Positions 6,491 through 6,514 of a stretch of 6,514 bases of DNA are shown in pieces (position 1 is the stretch's first letter; each line of letters begins with the position of its first letter). The DNA is taken from contig JAIDJS010000117.1 of NCBI GenBank assembly GCA_029052085.1, forward strand, positions 1,642 to 8,155, written 5' to 3'. Under the pieces are notes generated by a model. That model was not told the DNA's origin, made no database searches, and worked only from the letters and a program-made list of their open reading frames with translations. Source of the DNA: Eubacterium sp. (lineage in GTDB: Bacteria; Bacillota; Clostridia; Oscillospirales; Acutalibacteraceae). Position numbers and translations under genes: made by a program.

Positions 6491-6493
6491 TAT
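6473..6493. promoter_or_regulatory. Perfect 9-bp inverted repeat over the -35 and spacer
   Basis: The arms atattgtaa (6473..6481) and ttacaatat (6485..6493) are perfect reverse complements around a 3-base A spacer. The site covers the proposed -35 and part of the spacer, where a repressor dimer would block RNA polymerase. It is too AT-rich and has no T-run suited to a terminator for this gene. The regulator is unknown. Confidence 0.5.
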
Positions 6494-6514
6494 TTAACCG
6501 AATTGTAATTTGTA

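Larger units (their letters stand above)
6387..6514. other. Intergenic leader and upstream region
   Basis: This 128-base AT-rich stretch contains the ribosome binding site, the probable promoter and inverted repeat, and six ATTGTA/TACAAT hexamers (6405, 6434, 6463, 6475, 6486, 6502). I see no gene, riboswitch or stable GC hairpin in it. Any neighbouring gene lies beyond the right edge. Confidence 0.7.

Overview
The window holds essentially one gene: a very long reading frame on the minus strand. It starts at an ATG at 6386..6384 and is still open at base 1, giving 2128 full codons plus two bases of the next. I followed this frame line by line and met no in-frame stop. The protein is a secreted, multidomain, repeat-rich surface protein of roughly 230 kDa or more, and its C-terminus lies beyond the left edge. 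All shorter open frames on either strand are shadows of this frame.

Organism: the AT-rich composition, the strong AGGAGAGG Shine-Dalgarno site, and the combination of InlB B-type repeats, divergent InlB repeats, MucBP domains and acidic 12-residue repeats all point to a Gram-positive Firmicute. A gut Clostridia (Lachnospiraceae, Ruminococcaceae or Eubacterium-like) is most likely. This is inference from domain types, not a species identification.

Layout, in protein order from right to left on the window. At 6387..6514 lies a promoter region with an extended -10, a perfect 9-bp inverted repeat over the -35/spacer, several ATTGTA/TACAAT hexamers and the ribosome binding site. The protein follows: signal peptide (residues 1-28); acidic N-terminal part with a possible Ig-like domain (29-163); Pro/Glu/Thr/Lys/Ala linker (164-206); an unassigned globular head (207-418); an Ig-like domain (419-520); one InlB B-type repeat (536-610); a 75-residue module, copy 1 (615-688); two further InlB B-type repeats (689-761, 763-855); seven divergent InlB-type repeats (856-1484); the 75-residue module, copy 2 (1487-1563); seven MucBP-type repeats (1564-2081); and a start of 12-residue Asp/Gly repeats resembling Ca2+-binding loops (2084 to the window edge).

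Interpretation: the order suggests an N-terminal head held away from the cell by a long beta-repeat stalk, with MucBP and acidic repeats toward the wall. An anchor (sortase motif or membrane segment) is expected just off the left edge but cannot be seen. An adhesin or mucus/host-glycan binding role is inferred from MucBP and InlB family knowledge. No catalytic domain, mobile element, RNA gene or CRISPR array was found.
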